From Deinococcus sp. (GTDB lineage Bacteria > Deinococcota > Deinococci > Deinococcales > Deinococcaceae): DNA of 8,025 bases. Below the pieces are notes generated by a model, which had not been told where the DNA came from, searched no databases, and saw only the letters and a program-made list of their open reading frames with translations. A program made the position numbers and the translations under genes. Below, one piece after another: positions 1 to 5,717 of the stretch (its first letter is position 1; every line of letters starts with the position of its first letter). The stretch lies in the NCBI RefSeq assembly GCF_018260405.1, contig NZ_JAGLBG010000098.1:1-8025 (forward strand), written 5' to 3'.

Positions 1-123
1 GAGGAGTCGTCGGTGGTAAGGCCCGTATCGTCTGCGGAGCTTGATGTTGCCCTGCTGAGCGCGGTGTTGGAGTGGACAGGCGGGGTTCTGACAGACGAAA
101 CTTTCGAGTGGGAGCTCTTTTGA
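1..123 (+). CDS. C-terminal end of an unrecognised protein (5' partial)
   Basis: Frame 1 is open from the first base of the window and ends at a TGA at 121-123, giving 40 residues. The readable tail is mildly acidic and ends in TFEWELF. It includes a stretch that looks helical (SAELDVALLSAVLEW). GC-rich third positions fit a coding frame. A stem-loop starts 3 nt after the stop, which supports this being a true gene end. I recognise no family, the piece is too short to assign a function, and the start lies outside the window. The gene converges on the minus-strand dehydrogenase that ends at 333. Confidence 0.5.
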   Translation, partial: EESSVVRPVSSAELDVALLSAVLEWTGGVLTDETFEWELF

Positions 124-125
124 CA

Positions 126-148
126 CGTCCGGGGATAAGCCCCAGACG
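126..148 (+). terminator. Stem-loop just after the partial gene, possible terminator
   Basis: CGTC, a C/A mismatch and GGGG pair with CCCC and GACG around an ATAAG loop, making an 8-bp stem with one mismatch. It begins 3 nt after the TGA. No T-run follows (CTCCCATTTCAG), so it is not a classical intrinsic terminator. The rest of this 209-nt convergent gap (to 332) shows only a weak inverted repeat, GTCCG 245-249 with CGGAC 264-268, and nothing else I can support. Confidence 0.4.
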
Positions 149-332
149 CTCCCATTTCAGTGGTGTCGGGCATAGTTCCAACCAACTACCAAACTTACCC
201 AGAAGCGGTTTTTCGTCGTGTTCATTGTGCTGAGTAACTACACCGTCCGAACCATGGCCGAGCCGGACAATCCACAGCAGAATCGAATTACTCCGGCAGT
301 CCGCCCCTCTTTACTGACCACTGGATCAATTG

Positions 333-1013
333 TTAGTCTTCGTCAGGGTAGACCTTGATCTCAGTAATATGTGCCCGGTCTGGGCGGGTGAGGGCATGGG
401 CGACCGTTTTGGCCAGACCGCGTGGGTCGATCATGGTTTCCCACTTCATGCCTTCCTCACGGTTTTCGGGCGTGTCAATGGCTCCCATGGGGTACAGCAC
501 ACAGCCGCGCACGCCTTTGGCCTTGAGTTCATCGTGCAGGCTGAGAATGTACGCGCTCACCGCCGCCTTACTCGCGGTATACAGCGCCGACTTGGGACCG
601 CTGAGCTGCGCTGCTTGCCCCGCACTCACTCCCATAATCATGCCGTCTTTCTGGCGCAGCATGCTGGGCAAGACGCCCTGAACGGCGTGAAACAGGGTCA
701 GCATGTTTTCGTCGAACATGGCGCGGTACTGGTCGATGGTGGCCTTCTGAACGTCCTGCACGCTCCAGGCCCCGACCGTGTGAATGAGGGTGTCTACCTT
801 GACCTTACGGAGCTGCTCGACACTGCCCTCGTCGGTCAGATCGACGTCGATCACCTCGGTGGCCGGAAAGCGGTCGGCGGCGCGGGCCAGCGACTCACCG
901 CGCCCGACCAGCACCATCTGTGCGCCCGCATCTTCAAGTTCCTGGGCTATTGCCGTTGCTAGTGCGCCGCCCGCACCCGTGAGCATCACTGTAGAGGAGC
1001 CGAGATTCGCCAT
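333..1013 (-). CDS. Short-chain dehydrogenase/reductase (SDR family)
   Basis: An NAD(P)-dependent oxidoreductase of the classical SDR fold, 226 residues from the chosen start and somewhat short of the usual ~250. The cofactor glycine motif TGAGGALA is at residues 12-19. Acidic DVDL (56-59) follows the third strand. The usual NNAG is replaced by HTVG (78-81). N103, S130, Y145 and K149 (YTASK) form the complete catalytic tetrad. No signal peptide or membrane segment is seen, so it should be cytosolic. Substrate cannot be told from sequence. The open frame extends to 1118, but the Rossmann motif fits a start at 1013 (MANLGSS), and a TACCCT box lies 6 nt before that ATG. An in-frame ATG at 1040 is the alternative. 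It is transcribed away from the GDPD gene, with about 100 bp between them. I see no functional tie to the transporter genes. Confidence 0.9.
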   Translation of the reverse strand: MANLGSSTVMLTGAGGALATAIAQELEDAGAQMVLVGRGESLARAADRFPATEVIDVDLTDEGSVEQLRKVKVDTLIHTVGAWSVQDVQKATIDQYRAMFDENMLTLFHAVQGVLPSMLRQKDGMIMGVSAGQAAQLSGPKSALYTASKAAVSAYILSLHDELKAKGVRGCVLYPMGAIDTPENREEGMKWETMIDPRGLAKTVAHALTRPDRAHITEIKVYPDED

Positions 1014-1019
1014 AGCTAC

Positions 1020-1025
1020 AGGGTA
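1020..1025 (-). promoter_or_regulatory. Probable -10 box for a leaderless SDR mRNA
   Basis: Read on the minus strand, TACCCT (1025 to 1020) fits TANNNT and is separated from the ATG at 1013 by the six bases GTAGCT. Transcription would therefore start at or next to the A of the start codon. There is no convincing Shine-Dalgarno sequence; an AGG lies too far upstream at about 14 nt. This spacing is the known pattern of Deinococcus leaderless genes. No clear -35 box is visible 17-18 nt upstream. Confidence 0.45.
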
Positions 1026-1103
1026 ACGCCTAAAAGTCATGTGGCAGACATACAGAGGCTTAACAGTAGAGGCCCAGTAACCCGCCTCCTGACAGATTGC
1101 CCC

Positions 1104-1109
1104 TATCTT
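1104..1109 (+). promoter_or_regulatory. Probable -10 box for a leaderless GDPD mRNA
   Basis: TATCTT matches TANNNT (and TATAAT at four of six bases) and ends 7 nt before the ATG at 1117, placing transcription start at the start codon. The intervening CAGGCCC is not a usable ribosome-binding site at that distance. CCTGACA at 1088-1094 lies 9 nt upstream of the box. That is too close for a -35 element, but it matches the CCTGAC motif seen before ugpB and before the last gene. Confidence 0.5.
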
Positions 1110-1116
1110 CAGGCCC

Positions 1117-1800
1117 ATGTCTCCTCTGCTGCTCGGACACCGTGGCTCGCCGCATCAGTTCACCGAAAACACGCTTCCCAGTTATCAGGCCGCGCTGGAC
1201 GCCGGACTAGACGGCGTAGAAGTCGATGTGCGCCGCCTGGCCGACGGTACGCTGGTCATGCACCACGACCCCCATCTGCCGGACAGACGGCGACTACCCC
1301 AACTGCGCCGAGCCGAGCTGCCCCCACACATTCCGACACTGAACGACATGCTCGACTGGATGGCGGGTCACACGGCCTATGTAAATGTCGAGATCAAGGC
1401 CGAGGAACGCCGCCCCGATGACCGCGTGGCCCGCACGCTGGACGCCATCCAGGAGCGCGGCTTTGAAAAACGGGTGATTGTCAGCAGCTTTAGCCCACTG
1501 GTGCTCGACGCGGCGCGGCAACACGCCCCCGAGATCGAGCGCGGTTTTCTGTTTGAGCACACCTTTCGCTGCGGCGACCTCGACCTGATCGGGCGAGTGA
1601 TGGAGCGCACCGGGGCCGTGGCCCTGCACCCGAGATTTCATCTGATTGATACGGGGCTGATGAAGCAGGCTAAATCGGGAGGCTGGCGCGTAAATACCTG
1701 GACGGTGAATGACGAGGCCGAGGTCGCCAGACTGATCGCCCTGGGAGTAGACGCCCTGATCGGCAACTACCCGCAAAAACTGCTAAAGGGCCGCAGCTGA
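1117..1800 (+). CDS. Cytosolic glycerophosphodiester phosphodiesterase (UgpQ-like)
   Basis: Hydrolyses glycerophosphodiesters (deacylated phospholipid headgroups) to sn-glycerol-3-phosphate and an alcohol. At 227 residues it is a single GDPD TIM-barrel domain of normal bacterial length. H8-R9-G10 followed by ENT (17-19) is the N-terminal signature. E35 and D37 (GVEVDV) are the metal ligands, and H50-D51 (HHDP) supplies the second catalytic histidine. VNVEIK carries the conserved Glu and Lys. The C-terminal VNTWTVN and DALIGNYP are the usual last strands, with Asn where many relatives have Asp. There is no signal peptide, so it should act in the cytosol. It lies 143 bp upstream of ugpB on the same strand, as expected for an enzyme processing imported diesters. 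A promoter in that gap means co-transcription is not assured. The start is fixed by the HRG motif and the -10 box 7 nt upstream. E. coli UgpQ is the closest functional analogue; the assignment to that exact subfamily is an inference. Confidence 0.93.
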   Translation: MSPLLLGHRGSPHQFTENTLPSYQAALDAGLDGVEVDVRRLADGTLVMHHDPHLPDRRRLPQLRRAELPPHIPTLNDMLDWMAGHTAYVNVEIKAEERRPDDRVARTLDAIQERGFEKRVIVSSFSPLVLDAARQHAPEIERGFLFEHTFRCGDLDLIGRVMERTGAVALHPRFHLIDTGLMKQAKSGGWRVNTWTVNDEAEVARLIALGVDALIGNYPQKLLKGRS

Positions 1801-1853
1801 CATTTCCACAAAACTCTGGGATTGGCCCGCGCCTCCTTCATCAGACTAGAACG

Positions 1854-1884
1854 CCTGACAACCAACTGATCATTTACTCATAAC
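1854..1884 (+). promoter_or_regulatory. ugpB promoter region with 11-bp-spaced direct repeats
   Basis: CTGAC at 1855, CTGAT at 1866 and CTCAT at 1877 recur every 11 bp. This is the spacing used by PhoB/OmpR-type regulators, whose E. coli Pho box is built from CTGTCA-like units 11 bp apart. CTGACA (1855-1860) also matches the -35 consensus at five of six positions. With an 18-nt spacer, CATAAC (1879-1884) would be the -10 box (four of six), giving a start near 1891 and a leader of about 50 nt. Repeats overlapping the -35 region suit an activator. The regulator's identity is inferred from spacing and gene function only. Confidence 0.35.
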
Positions 1885-1910
1885 TTCAGCAGACATGACG
1901 GCTGAAGGTA
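1881..1910 (+). repeat. Inverted repeat at the ugpB transcription start region
   Basis: TAACTTCAGC (1881-1890) and GCTGAAGGTA (1901-1910) are complementary at nine of ten positions, with a 10-nt spacer. It overlaps the proposed -10 box and start point. It could be an operator for a dimeric repressor, or a hairpin at the 5' end of the mRNA. Confidence 0.45.
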
Positions 1911-1927
1911 AACGTCAGTCTGTTTAC
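1908..1927 (+). repeat. Second inverted repeat in the ugpB leader
   Basis: GTAAAC (1908-1913) and GTTTAC (1922-1927) form a perfect 6-bp inverted repeat with an 8-nt spacer. It overlaps the previous palindrome by three bases and ends 7 nt before the Shine-Dalgarno AAGGAG. As DNA it may be an operator. As RNA it would compete with the upstream hairpin and sit beside the ribosome-binding site. Confidence 0.35.
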
Positions 1928-1933
1928 GTCACT

Positions 1934-1939
1934 AAGGAG
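1934..1939 (+). promoter_or_regulatory. Strong ribosome-binding site of ugpB
   Basis: AAGGAG lies 4 nt before the ATG at 1944 and fixes the start. The same hexamer at the same 4-nt spacing precedes ugpA (3626-3631). The dehydrogenase, the cytosolic GDPD and the last gene have no comparable site. Confidence 0.85.
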
Positions 1940-1943
1940 TCAC

Positions 1944-3236
1944 ATGAAAAAACTGACCTTGATTTTGGTTCTGGCCAGCGCAGCAGGACAGGCCGCCGCA
2001 CAAACCACCGTAGAATTCTGGCACTCGATGGGCGACGCCAAGCGCGGCGGCTGGATTCAGGCCCGCGCTGACGAGTACAACAAGGCCCACCCCAGCGTCA
2101 AGATCGTGCCGAGCTACAAGGGCAGCTATAACGACAGCCTCCAGGCCACCATTCTTGCCGGACGCCAGGGCAAGGCGCCCAGCCTCGTGCAGATTTTTGA
2201 AGTGGGCAGCCAGCTCGCCCTCGACAGCGGCATGTTCCAGCCTGTCAGCAGCATCAAGAACGTGGATTTTAACGACTACATTAAGCCGGTCATCAATTAC
2301 TACACCATCGGCGGCAAGGTCAACAGCCTGCCCTTCAACAGCTCTTCGCCGGTGCTGTACTTCAACAAAGACCTGATGAAAAAAGCGGGTCTGGACCCCA
2401 AAAACCCCCCCACCACCTTCGGGGCTATACAAAAAGCCTGCGTCAAGATCGACGCCGCCAAGATCGGGGCCAAGTGCTTCGGCATGAGCCTGAACGGCTG
2501 GTTTATCGAGCAGTGGATGGCCGAGCAGGGTGCGCCGCTCCTGAACAACGGCAACGGTCGCCAGGCCCGCGCCACCAGCATCAACCTCGATACGCCCGCT
2601 GCCAACAATATTTTCAGCTTCTTTAAGACCATGAACGACAGCGGTTGGTACACCTACAGCGGCAAACTGGAAGACTGGGACGGCTCGGACGCCATCTTTA
2701 CCCAGGGCAAGGACGTGTTCCACATCACCTCGACGGCAGATATCGGCAACATCCGCGACGCTGCCAAAAAGAACGGCTTTGACGTGGGCGTGGGCGTACT
2801 GCCTATTCCAGACGGCACCAAGCGCAACGGTGTGGTCATTGGCGGGGCCAGCCTGTGGATCCCCAAGAGTATCAGCAAGCCCCAGGCCGAGGCCGCGCTG
2901 GACTTCGCGCTCTACCTGACCAATACCAAGAACATGGCCGACTGGCACAAGCTGACCGGCTATTACCCCGTGCGCAACAGCTCGATTGACCTGCTGCGTA
3001 AACAGAACTGGTTTACCCAGACCCCGCTGCAACTGGTCGCCTTCAACCAGCTGGTCAGAACCGTGCCCAGCCCCGCCACGGCGGGCGGCCTGAACGGAGC
3101 CGCCATCCAGACCCGCAAGATCATGGAAGAAGGCGTGCAGAAAGTGCTGGGCGGCGCCCCCGTGGCCGACGCCCTGAAAGACACCAAGGCCCGCGCCGAC
3201 GCAGCTCTAAACGAGTACAACGCCAACTTCAAGTAA
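1944..3236 (+). CDS. ugpB: Glycerol-3-phosphate/glycerophosphodiester ABC transporter substrate-binding protein
   Basis: The extracytoplasmic receptor that captures sn-glycerol-3-phosphate or glycerophosphodiesters and delivers them to the UgpA-UgpE channel. It has 430 residues, close to E. coli UgpB (438). A signal peptide is evident: MKK, a hydrophobic core at 4-12, and probable cleavage after AAA (17-19). No lipobox cysteine is present. Segments recalled from E. coli UgpB recur in order: EFWHSMG (24-30), IVPSYKGSY (54-62), FEVG (85-88), LPFNSSSPVLYFNKD (129-143), KKAGLDP (146-152), GGASLW (300-305), WHKLTGYYP (334-342) and R391. Y58, E86, a serine in 133-135, S263, G300/G301, Y340 and R391 align with residues that line the ligand pocket in UgpB, judging from memory of that family. 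Permease genes follow in the same direction, and GDPD genes flank on both sides. A generic sugar-binding role (maltose, trehalose) is the alternative, but the motif agreement favours UgpB. Whether the preferred ligand is glycerol-3-phosphate or glycerophosphocholine cannot be told. Confidence 0.88.
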   Translation: MKKLTLILVLASAAGQAAAQTTVEFWHSMGDAKRGGWIQARADEYNKAHPSVKIVPSYKGSYNDSLQATILAGRQGKAPSLVQIFEVGSQLALDSGMFQPVSSIKNVDFNDYIKPVINYYTIGGKVNSLPFNSSSPVLYFNKDLMKKAGLDPKNPPTTFGAIQKACVKIDAAKIGAKCFGMSLNGWFIEQWMAEQGAPLLNNGNGRQARATSINLDTPAANNIFSFFKTMNDSGWYTYSGKLEDWDGSDAIFTQGKDVFHITSTADIGNIRDAAKKNGFDVGVGVLPIPDGTKRNGVVIGGASLWIPKSISKPQAEAALDFALYLTNTKNMADWHKLTGYYPVRNSSIDLLRKQNWFTQTPLQLVAFNQLVRTVPSPATAGGLNGAAIQTRKIMEEGVQKVLGGAPVADALKDTKARADAALNEYNANFK

Positions 3237-3390
3237 ACGGGTAATGCGGACTCCGGGCGTAGAGTTGGCAACCCGGCTTATTGCCGAGTGGTCAACGAAA
3301 CAGACGGCAGTTCGTATAGGGTCGGGGGTGCTAGAGCAAAGGGAACCAAAACTGGCCCGCTCTGCGCCCGCACTCCACACCAGTCTTCTT

Positions 3391-3470
3391 ATTGACCCTT
3401 CAGTTTATTGACTCTCCAGTTTATTGATTCTTCTGTGCATTAACTTTCCACAGCATTGACTTTCCACTGT
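3391..3470 (+). repeat. Tandem repeat, five copies of a 16-bp unit
   Basis: Units start at exactly 16-bp steps: 3391, 3407, 3423, 3439 and 3455. They read ATTGACCCTTCAGTTT, ATTGACTCTCCAGTTT, ATTGATTCTTCTGTGC, ATTAACTTTCCACAGC and ATTGACTTTCCACTGT, approximate consensus ATTGACTYTCCAGTTT. The first two copies are most alike and the last three are more diverged. Copies 4 and 5 also carry an inverted repeat, CCACAG (3448-3453) with CTGTGG (3467-3472). The array lies between ugpB and ugpA and is AT-richer than its surroundings. No function is assigned. Confidence 0.85.
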
Positions 3471-3544
3471 GGTCGGCTGGATCCGGCGCGGTCATGTTCC
3501 CTGACCCTCCACCCCATCCCAGCTGCCTGCCGCCATAACCCCAG

Positions 3545-3569
3545 TCCGCATCCTGTACCCGGATGCGGA
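3545..3569 (+). terminator. Hairpin between ugpB and ugpA, possible attenuator
   Basis: TCCGCATCC (3545-3553) pairs perfectly with GGATGCGGA (3561-3569) around the 7-nt loop TGTACCC. A short T-containing tail (TTTGGGATTT) follows, but there is no continuous U-tract. It could end or thin out transcripts after ugpB, giving more binding protein than permease, or protect the ugpB mRNA 3' end. It lies 66 nt before ugpA. Confidence 0.5.
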
Positions 3570-3625
3570 TTTGGGATTTAAAGAGGGTTCAGGAACGCCG
3601 CAGGCACCGCTATACCCGACCCCAA

Positions 3626-3631
3626 AAGGAG
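3626..3631 (+). promoter_or_regulatory. Ribosome-binding site of ugpA
   Basis: AAGGAG inside CCCAAAAGGAGCCTC, 4 nt before the ATG at 3636. It decides this start and shows that ugpA is translated independently of ugpB. Confidence 0.85.
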
Positions 3632-3635
3632 CCTC

Positions 3636-4563
3636 ATGACCCAACCCGTCCGCACGGCTACCGCTGCTTCTACCGACGAACGCGCTGTGTTCAGGGGAAG
3701 CGCGCTGCCCTGGGTGTTTTTGCTGCCGACCCTGGCTATTCTGGCGGTGTTTATCTATCTGCCTGCGCTGAGAACCCTGAAGCTGGCGGCCTACCGCGCC
3801 AACGTGATTCTGGGCACCGAGAAGTTCGTGGGGCTTGCCAACTTTGCCGAATTGTTGCAAAGCAAAGCTTACCAGCAGGTCGCGCTGCAAACCCTGATTT
3901 TTATGCTACTGACGGTTAGTACCGGGCTGCTGCTTTCGCTGGCACTGGCGTGGTTGGCGAGCCGCCCCATTCGCGGCGCCAAGACTTACCGCCTACTGCT
4001 GATCTACCCCTACGCCCTGAGTCCCGCGATTGCCGGAACGCTGTGGCTTTTTCTGTTTAACCCCGAGATCGGCGTGGTCAACCAGATTCTGGGCAGCCTG
4101 TTCCATGTCAAACCGCGCTGGCTCGACGACCCTTTTCTGGCCTTTGGGCTGGTCACGCTGGCCGCCGTCTGGAAAGGGCTGGCGTATAACATCGTTTTTT
4201 ATCTGGCGAGTATTCAGAACCTGCCCGGCGACGTAATGGAAGCCGCCGAGATCGACGGCGCAAGCCCGGCGCAGATTTTCTGGCGGGTGGCCTTTCCGCT
4301 GCTGACCCCCATCACCTTTTTTTTGGTCTTTACCAACGTGGTTTCGGCACTGTTCGATTCCTTTGCGCTGACCGACATCCTGACCAAAGGTGGGCCTTAC
4401 TACCACAACGCCGGAATCACGACCTTTCTGGTCTACCAGCTGTACCAAGACGGCTTCGTGAACTTCAAGACCGGAGCGGCGGCGGCCCAGGCGGCCCTGA
4501 TGCTGGCAATGGTGGGCTTTATCAGCTGGATTCAGTTCCGCACGGGCGAAAAGCAGGTGCACT

Positions 4564-4574
<11 letters not shown>
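3636..4574 (+). CDS. ugpA: UgpA-type ABC transporter permease
   Basis: An inner-membrane channel subunit that pairs with UgpE and receives substrate from UgpB. It has 312 residues, a usual length for this MalF/UgpA-like class. Six hydrophobic segments are visible at about 24-44, 85-108, 119-141, 166-190, 219-241 and 284-302. The EAA loop that docks the ATPase is intact: EAAEIDGASPAQIFWRVAFP at 202-221. PYALSPAIAGTLW (125-137) and TKGGPYYHN (250-258) are typical of family members. It starts 399 nt after ugpB and overlaps ugpE by 11 nt. The strong AAGGAG 4 nt upstream supports the start. The assignment to Ugp rather than another carbohydrate importer rests mainly on the neighbouring UgpB and GDPD genes. 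No ATPase gene is present nearby, so a shared MalK/MsmK/UgpC-type subunit encoded elsewhere is inferred. Confidence 0.88.
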
Positions 4575-5417
<843 letters not shown>

Positions 5418-5418
<1 letters not shown>

Positions 5419-5553
5419 TACGGATTCCGATTGATTCGGTGCAGTTCTGAATCAATCCGAGCGGATGTGAGTAGGAACAGCATACGCCCCTTCGCGGTAT
5501 GGAGCCACAGACGGCGATTTTCCGACTGTGGCGGAATGGAGCGGAATCCGTAT
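5418..5553. mobile_element. Small non-coding element with terminal inverted repeats (MITE-like), copy A
   Basis: ATACGGATTCCG (5418-5429) and CGGAATCCGTAT (5542-5553) are perfect 12-bp terminal inverted repeats, and similarity continues imperfectly to about 22 bp (18 of 22). Inside are a perfect 9-bp hairpin GATTGATTC (5429-5437) with GAATCAATC (5449-5457), a hairpin CATAC/GTATG (5481-5501), and GCCACAG with CTGTGGC near the right end. It has no coding capacity. The first base is the last A of the ugpE stop codon. The right-hand 63 bases, read in reverse, match the sequence after the last gene (7952-8014) at 55 of 63 positions. No clear target-site duplication is visible. A structured RNA or REP-type repeat is the alternative to a mobile element. 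Confidence 0.65.
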
Positions 5554-5587
5554 AGCTCTGAGCACAAAGCTCCCCGGTGAGTGGCTG

Positions 5588-5629
5588 GTGGCCTGGCAGA
5601 GAAGGGCTCTACGCCAGGCCACTGTTTTT
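5588..5629 (+). terminator. Strong intrinsic terminator of the ugpBAE unit
   Basis: GTGGCCTGGC (5588-5597) pairs perfectly with GCCAGGCCAC (5613-5622). An inner AGAG/CTCT stem (5598-5601 with 5607-5610) extends it, and TG then TTTTT (5625-5629) follows. The U-tract on one side only makes it directional for the plus strand. It separates the transporter unit from the secreted GDPD gene, which must then have its own promoter in the 88 nt that follow. Confidence 0.85.
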
Positions 5630-5655
5630 GCTGACTACGGGGCCTAACTGGGGAG

Positions 5656-5696
5656 CCTGACCGCAGCCTGACGCTAGGGCCACAGCGCCCTGACGC
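5656..5696 (+). promoter_or_regulatory. Phased CCTGAC direct repeats upstream of the secreted GDPD gene
   Basis: CCTGAC occurs at 5656, 5667 and 5689, so the copies are 11 and 22 bp apart and lie on the same DNA face. The last two extend to CCTGACGC. The array ends 21 nt before the ATG. The same hexamer is at 1088 before the cytosolic GDPD and at 1854 before ugpB. This suggests a shared direct-repeat-binding regulator, with a PhoB-like protein the natural guess given the products. I see no convincing -10 box in this stretch, and the ATG lacks a good Shine-Dalgarno sequence (only TGAGAACA). Confidence 0.35.
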
Positions 5697-5717
5697 ACTC
5701 CGGACACACTGAGAACA

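Larger units (their letters stand above)
3237..3635. other. Long non-coding gap inside the ugpBAE cluster
   Basis: These 399 nt hold no supportable gene. From left to right there is an inverted-repeat-like end ATGCGGACT (3244-3252) and alternative stem-loops after ugpB (CCGGG 3253-3257 with CCCGG 3272-3276, or TTGGCAA 3265-3271 with TTGCCGA 3281-3287, imperfect). Then come a 16-bp tandem repeat (3391-3470), AGTCCGCAT (3543-3551) complementary to the left end, a 9-bp hairpin (3545-3569), a weak promoter candidate (TTCAGG 3588-3593, 17-nt spacer, TATACC 3611-3616), and the ugpA ribosome-binding site at 3626-3631. Binding-protein and permease genes in such clusters are usually closely spaced, so a gap this large is notable. 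Confidence 0.7.

Noticed and set aside
1014..1118. Longer SDR protein starting at 1118
   Set aside because: The extra N-terminal residues precede the Rossmann motif without any family counterpart, and the frame would overlap the GDPD start; the ATG at 1013 has a fitting -10 box.
1756..1782. Asn for Asp in the final GDPD motif (GNYP) as evidence of an inactive enzyme
   Set aside because: This position varies among active family members, and all core catalytic residues (H8, R9, E35, D37, H50) are present.
1932..3032. A 366-codon minus-strand open frame opposite ugpB
   Set aside because: Mirror of ugpB codon bias, with no family motifs; UgpB motifs on the plus strand are decisive.
3244..3317. 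A short 74-bp alternative boundary for the third element, ending at TTCGTAT
   Set aside because: The right end matches the left at only about 8 of 12 bases, weaker than the perfect 9-bp repeat ending at 3551.
3391..3470. CRISPR array
   Set aside because: Units are contiguous and diverged, with no unique spacers between repeats and no cas genes.
3442..3470. DnaA boxes or a replication origin in the tandem repeat (CTTTCCACA)
   Set aside because: Best match to TTATCCACA is seven of nine and only in one copy; nothing else suggests an origin.
3492..3890. A 132-codon minus-strand open frame covering part of the ugpB-ugpA gap
   Set aside because: It overlaps the start of ugpA and the hairpin, is Gln/Gly-rich low-complexity sequence, and has no supported start.
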